Below are positions 60,411-64,000 of a DNA stretch of 64,000 bases, one piece after another. The stretch is taken from contig OW569384.1 in NCBI GenBank assembly GCA_937625935.1, forward strand, positions 62,001-126,000, given 5' to 3'. A model generated the notes under the pieces. The model saw nothing but the letters and a program-made list of their open reading frames with translations. It did not search any database and was not told the DNA's origin. The position numbers and the translations under genes are program-made. The first letter of the stretch is position 1. Each line of letters starts with the position of its first letter. The stretch comes from Tetramitus jugosus. Its lineage: Eukaryota; Heterolobosea; Eutetramitea; Acrasida; Vahlkampfiidae.

Positions 60411-60782
60411 TTAGAGTGATGGGGTATTTGGTTTGGGACGACCACCCAGGTGTTCTACCCGAAGCTTGTTGCGAGTTCTTCTTTCCTCCAGAACTGTTAT
60501 GATACAGACAGCACCGATGGCACCAGGCGCACCCAGCACTAGTCCACAAGCAACGATTCCTGTCACCTCGGCGACACGCACTGCCGTTCTCTTTGCTATT
60601 TTTCTTTTTCTGGTTGGTTTCTTGAGTGTGGAGGGTTTCTTTTTGTGTTCTTTACCTAGTTCCACTATTGTGGGTTTGTATATATTATCATTGGTATTAT
60701 TGTTGTACAAGTTGGTTGTCGTTTCGAGGTCATCCTCTATTAGCGCATAATTCCTGAGTCCATTGGTACTTCGGAAAGACAT
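60411..60782 (-). CDS. Unknown small protein with Gly/Ala-rich hydrophobic segment, 123 aa
   Basis: ATG-led frame. Hydrophilic N-terminus with Asn run, a strongly basic stretch (KKPSTLKKPTRKRKIAKR), then a glycine-zipper-like hydrophobic stretch at about 72-97 (VTGIVACGLVLGAPGAIGAV), and a basic tail. It may insert in a membrane as a hairpin. No family recognised. Confidence 0.5.
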   Translation of the reverse strand: MSFRSTNGLRNYALIEDDLETTTNLYNNNTNDNIYKPTIVELGKEHKKKPSTLKKPTRKRKIAKRTAVRVAEVTGIVACGLVLGAPGAIGAVCIITVLEERRTRNKLRVEHLGGRPKPNTPSL

Positions 60783-60947
60783 TCTTAGTATAGTTGGTGT
60801 GGAGAGTTTTGTGGTGTGGTTTTTTCTGCTCTTCTGAACCTTGACATCAAGTTCACCTGGGTTTGGGTTGTATAAAAGAGTTCCCTCGATCGAGTGAGCT
60901 ACACTATTTATAAAGAGGCATCAACCTCAGATGTCGAAAATATGACT

Positions 60948-63392
60948 TTATTTTTTGAAACTATTAACAACAATTGGCGACACATCCACCCGATTACAGT
61001 GTATCGCTTTGCAAGCATAGTCATCCAGGCTAATCACTAACTGTACATCTTTGGAGATTCCGGTAATCACCGCAGATTTTACACCTTGGGACTCATCTAA
61101 CTTGTTCACAACATCATAATGGATGTCCATAAATTCTGTTACAGTATCATAGGCATCCGATCGAAGAACAGAACCGACATTGGATCCCTCTAACAAAACC
61201 CAAAATCCTGTCAAGGAGCCAACAAAGTTTGCCTTTGTGACAGTATTGGATTTCACGGGTATTCCTCTGAGCAAATTTCGCTGCAACTCCATGATAAACA
61301 ACTTATCTTGAGCGTTTGTCATTTGTGGAATAATTGCAGACACAATATCACTCAGTTTGTGTTGTTTCGCTTTCAATACGACCTTGTATCCTCTGTATAG
61401 CAACTCTGCAGCTATCGACTTTGAATCAGTCATGAACAGCAAGTTCTCCTTCATGGAGACTTCAGTATTCCTAAATACGTGCTGCTCAATATAACACAAT
61501 TGATTTTTGAGGAATTTGATACCGGTAGGTGAATCATCCACAACGATTAATACCATGCGATGGTTGCTGAAGGTGAGACGACTCAAGTCGCCATCGCTCA
61601 AATCAAATGTAATTTCACCATGTGATACTTCATGGAAGCAGTAGTCGAACCGCCTCAATTCACCTGACTCTACCAGTGACTTGTGGCTCACATCGTCCCA
61701 CACTTGTCGATCCTCTGTTCTTAGAATGGTATTGTCCAGCAATTGATCAGAGCCATGAGCCAACAATGTAGGATTGTCATTCATCGTGGCCATTGGTGAT
61801 GATGACGACGACTTTGATGGAGAAGGAACGTACCGTGCAGCAAGCGCCAAACCATTGGGCAAATTGGCATACAGAGAATAGTAGTTATTGGCATAGGCCC
61901 ATCGAATCATCCATGGACCCCACGCAGATTCACCTGTTGACCGATACCACACATCCGTCACAGTACCACCCAAATAGGGCTTCACATTTGCCTTCTTGCT
62001 CCACAATCTACGCTCATCAAAGTACCTTCTAAATGCTAACCAATGCTCTGGAAATACCAACAAGGCATGCGTATCAACCAATTGATACAAGTATGGTTGA
62101 TGGTTATTATCATTGACTGTAGGTTCCGTGTCTGGATTGCCTGGCACCAATGTAGGTCTCTGTAACGATATTCCATAGATGGATGAAGCAACGAGAGAGG
62201 ATGGATCGAGAGACAATTGACTCGCCGTGAATTCACTCTTCCTCTTCTTCTGATTTATATTGTTTTGATCATTTTCTTGTTCTTCTGACTCTTGCTCTTT
62301 CTTCGTCTTCTTCTCATCTTGACTACTACTACTACTACTACTGTAGCGATACCTTGAGATCATCTTCTTCAAATACAGGTAATAGTACGGAGAAACAACC
62401 ATGTCATCATCCATAATCAACGCATACGTATCATTGTTTAACGGATAAAACGATTCCAACCATGAAAATTGCTTGTTTGCCGCTCGATGACGATACTGCA
62501 CACTCAATTTACCATGTGGCCACTTGAACGACCTCATCAAATAGTTTAAAATTTGTTCATGCATTCTTCTCCTTGTTTCATGTTCTTGCATGGTCATGGG
62601 TCGTGATGTCACAATACTTGTCTTGTGCTTGTTGTTCGGTGATGATGGTGCAATGACAGTCATGTTCTCATTCGGATCATAATGATCCACAAACACTGTT
62701 AAATCAATTTCTCCGATTCTCTCTGCCAACAATTGTTCTTCTTCTTCATCACCGTCATCGTCATCGCCATTATCACCACTCTTGTTTTCACTATTCAAAT
62801 TCGTATTTTTGTTGTGATTGATGTGATTATCATATTTGGCATCTCTTAGTGCTTCCAAGCACCGACTCAATGAATCCAATTGATCCATGGCCAACACTTT
62901 GATCTCAAACGAAAATTTTCCTCTCTTACTATTATTATTGATTGTCGTGCTTGTTGTTGTTGCTGTTGTTGTTGTCATTGTCGAAAAAAATTTTTGTTGA
63001 TCATTACGATTCGTGGTGGTGGAACAACAATGAATATCACACAATTGTTGAGCATGCATCTGATCAATCATTGTCTTATCCATAATAAATCCCGACAGGT
63101 ACAACAATTGATAGAGTGTATTGATGACGAATGCAATGACAATAACAATGGTTATCATGTAGAAGAATCGATGAGAAGCACTTGTTATTGAACTTGCATT
63201 TGAACTGGTATTTGTATTTGTTGATGATGATGATGATGACATTGTATTACTATTACTATTACTACTGCTATTGTTATTGTTGTTTAGGGAAGGAGAGCAA
63301 TTGGAGGTGGTGGTGGTGGTGGGAAGTGTATGATGATGGTGGTGGTGGTGGTGGTGTGCGGGTGATGGATGAGTGTGTTGGTGGACCACCAT
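60948..63392 (-). CDS. Type II membrane glycosyltransferase-like protein
   Basis: 814 aa. His/Ser/Asn-rich cytosolic lead, membrane anchor near 75-98 (FFYMITIVIVIAFVINTLYQ), then a luminal region. FEIKVLAMDQLDSLSRCLEA, DLTVFVDHYDP and NNDTYALIMDDDMVVSPYYY give a GT-A fold with the DDD metal/sugar-nucleotide motif; ESAWGPWMIRWAY and the GGTVTDVWY block follow. Low-complexity inserts interrupt it. A C-terminal ~200-residue domain (MTDSKSIAAELLYRGYKVVL and after) is not recognised. Probably a Golgi or ER sugar transferase; donor and acceptor unknown. A later Met at residue 51 is an alternative start. Confidence 0.7.
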   Translation of the reverse strand: MVVHQHTHPSPAHHHHHHHHHTLPTTTTTSNCSPSLNNNNNSSSNSNSNTMSSSSSSTNTNTSSNASSITSASHRFFYMITIVIVIAFVINTLYQLLYLSGFIMDKTMIDQMHAQQLCDIHCCSTTTNRNDQQKFFSTMTTTTATTTSTTINNNSKRGKFSFEIKVLAMDQLDSLSRCLEALRDAKYDNHINHNKNTNLNSENKSGDNGDDDDGDEEEEQLLAERIGEIDLTVFVDHYDPNENMTVIAPSSPNNKHKTSIVTSRPMTMQEHETRRRMHEQILNYLMRSFKWPHGKLSVQYRHRAANKQFSWLESFYPLNNDTYALIMDDDMVVSPYYYLYLKKMISRYRYSSSSSSSQDEKKTKKEQESEEQENDQNNINQKKRKSEFTASQLSLDPSSLVASSIYGISLQRPTLVPGNPDTEPTVNDNNHQPYLYQLVDTHALLVFPEHWLAFRRYFDERRLWSKKANVKPYLGGTVTDVWYRSTGESAWGPWMIRWAYANNYYSLYANLPNGLALAARYVPSPSKSSSSSPMATMNDNPTLLAHGSDQLLDNTILRTEDRQVWDDVSHKSLVESGELRRFDYCFHEVSHGEITFDLSDGDLSRLTFSNHRMVLIVVDDSPTGIKFLKNQLCYIEQHVFRNTEVSMKENLLFMTDSKSIAAELLYRGYKVVLKAKQHKLSDIVSAIIPQMTNAQDKLFIMELQRNLLRGIPVKSNTVTKANFVGSLTGFWVLLEGSNVGSVLRSDAYDTVTEFMDIHYDVVNKLDESQGVKSAVITGISKDVQLVISLDDYACKAIHCNRVDVSPIVVNSFKK

Positions 63393-63636
63393 GGTGTTTT
63401 TTGTTGATGATTGTTTTGTGGTCTTTTTCGTTGTTTGATTTTTGAGCTCCCAATTTGAAACGACGACCAGTTACCATAAAAAAAAAGTTACATTTTTGAT
63501 GGGTTACTGTCGGACCTAAAGGGAGACTCTGGGAAGAAAGTACGGGTGGATTGGAATAGAGATTAGTACAGTTTGTTTCGCTATTTACAGTGTGTGTTTT
63601 ATTTACAAAATACAATCGACAGTTTTGTGTTGGTTA

Positions 63637-64000
63637 TCACTCATAAAGTCGTACTACGGACAATGTAATACCCTCTTTCATCGAGTCTCCCCATACTCCA
63701 TGTGAAGCAAAGTCGTATCCCTCGAGCCAATGTTCATGGTAATTACCATGGATTGAGTTCTTTTGTTTTTTCTTGTGTGTAACTTTTTCATGTTTAAAGT
63801 TCCAGTGTTGGAGAAAACTCGATATCGCTTGTTTGATGATGTGAGAGATGGGATGGAAGTTGGCAGGTGGAACCAGAAGTGTGATGGTGGTTGACGAACT
63901 TGTGGTGACAAGTGTTGTTGTGAATGTGAGTGCTGTTGTTGCTATACAGGAATTTGAATAAGTTGTGGATAGTATGATACATTGTGAGGTTATCTGCAGA
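63637..64000 (-). CDS. C-terminal part of a gene cut by the right edge
   Basis: A minus frame open from the window edge to TGA at 63637-63639 (121 codons, no usable start inside). It reads Ser/Thr-rich, then VPPANFHPISHIIKQAISSF, a Lys-rich patch, and ends GYDFASHGVWGDSMKEGITL plus a short tail. The last ~50 residues look like genuine protein. Family not recognised. Shorter overlapping frames in this region are less protein-like. Confidence 0.45.
   Translation of the reverse strand, partial: LQITSQCIILSTTYSNSCIATTALTFTTTLVTTSSSTTITLLVPPANFHPISHIIKQAISSFLQHWNFKHEKVTHKKKQKNSIHGNYHEHWLEGYDFASHGVWGDSMKEGITLSVVRLYE

Overview
This 64 kb window is nuclear DNA of a gene-dense, intron-poor eukaryotic protist. 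Introns are short (46-176 nt where I could model them), GT-AG, and several were placed by matching exon phase. Proteins carry long Q, N, S and T homopolymers. The gene set mixes widely conserved eukaryotic proteins (PIWI, NELF-C/D, CCAR/DBC1, SWR1/p400 ATPase, Arp1, RNase P p30, metaxin, PIAS) with ones patchy outside amoebae and protists (actin-fragmin kinase, RWP-RK-like factor, secreted NlpC/P60 hydrolase). A Naegleria-like heterolobosean amoeboflagellate fits best; this is inference from content, not a sequence match.

Layout. 0-11.4 kb: F-box protein (cut by the left edge), tail-anchored lipoyl-like protein, single-pass membrane protein, malic enzyme, low-complexity membrane protein, RWP-RK-like protein, CCAR/DBC1 homologue. 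11.4-19.2 kb: poorly conserved genes, decayed copies, then a local duplication of membrane-anchored METTL24/FkbM-like methyltransferases, then an M29-type aminopeptidase. 19.2-22 kb: NELF-C/D, tRNA-Gln(UUG), unknown gene. 22.3-27 kb: gene-poor zone of broken, transposase-like frames. 27-36 kb: unknown genes, a frameshifted member of a new CPLC-motif family, phenylalanine hydroxylase, mitoribosomal mS34, CBS protein. 36-45 kb: Arp1, RNase P p30, actin-fragmin kinase, an intact CPLC-family gene, a secreted NlpC/P60 hydrolase, metaxin. 45-64 kb: PIAS SUMO ligase, a 5-exon SWR1/p400 remodeller, a PIWI protein, a SAM-domain protein with an NC motif, a glycosyltransferase, and the C-terminus of a gene cut by the right edge.

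How genes relate. Many neighbours are divergently transcribed from short shared gaps (35-440 bp): F-box/lipoyl-like, aminopeptidase/NELF-C, Arp1/RNase P p30, NlpC/metaxin, SWR1/PIWI. Transcription and chromatin genes (CCAR, NELF-C, PIAS, SWR1/p400, PIWI, RWP-RK) are well represented, but I see no operon-like pathway. The features most worth follow-up are the CPLC family linked to NlpC fragments, the mosaic methyltransferase duplication, the lysine-less lipoyl-like membrane protein, and the SAM plus NC-motif protein.
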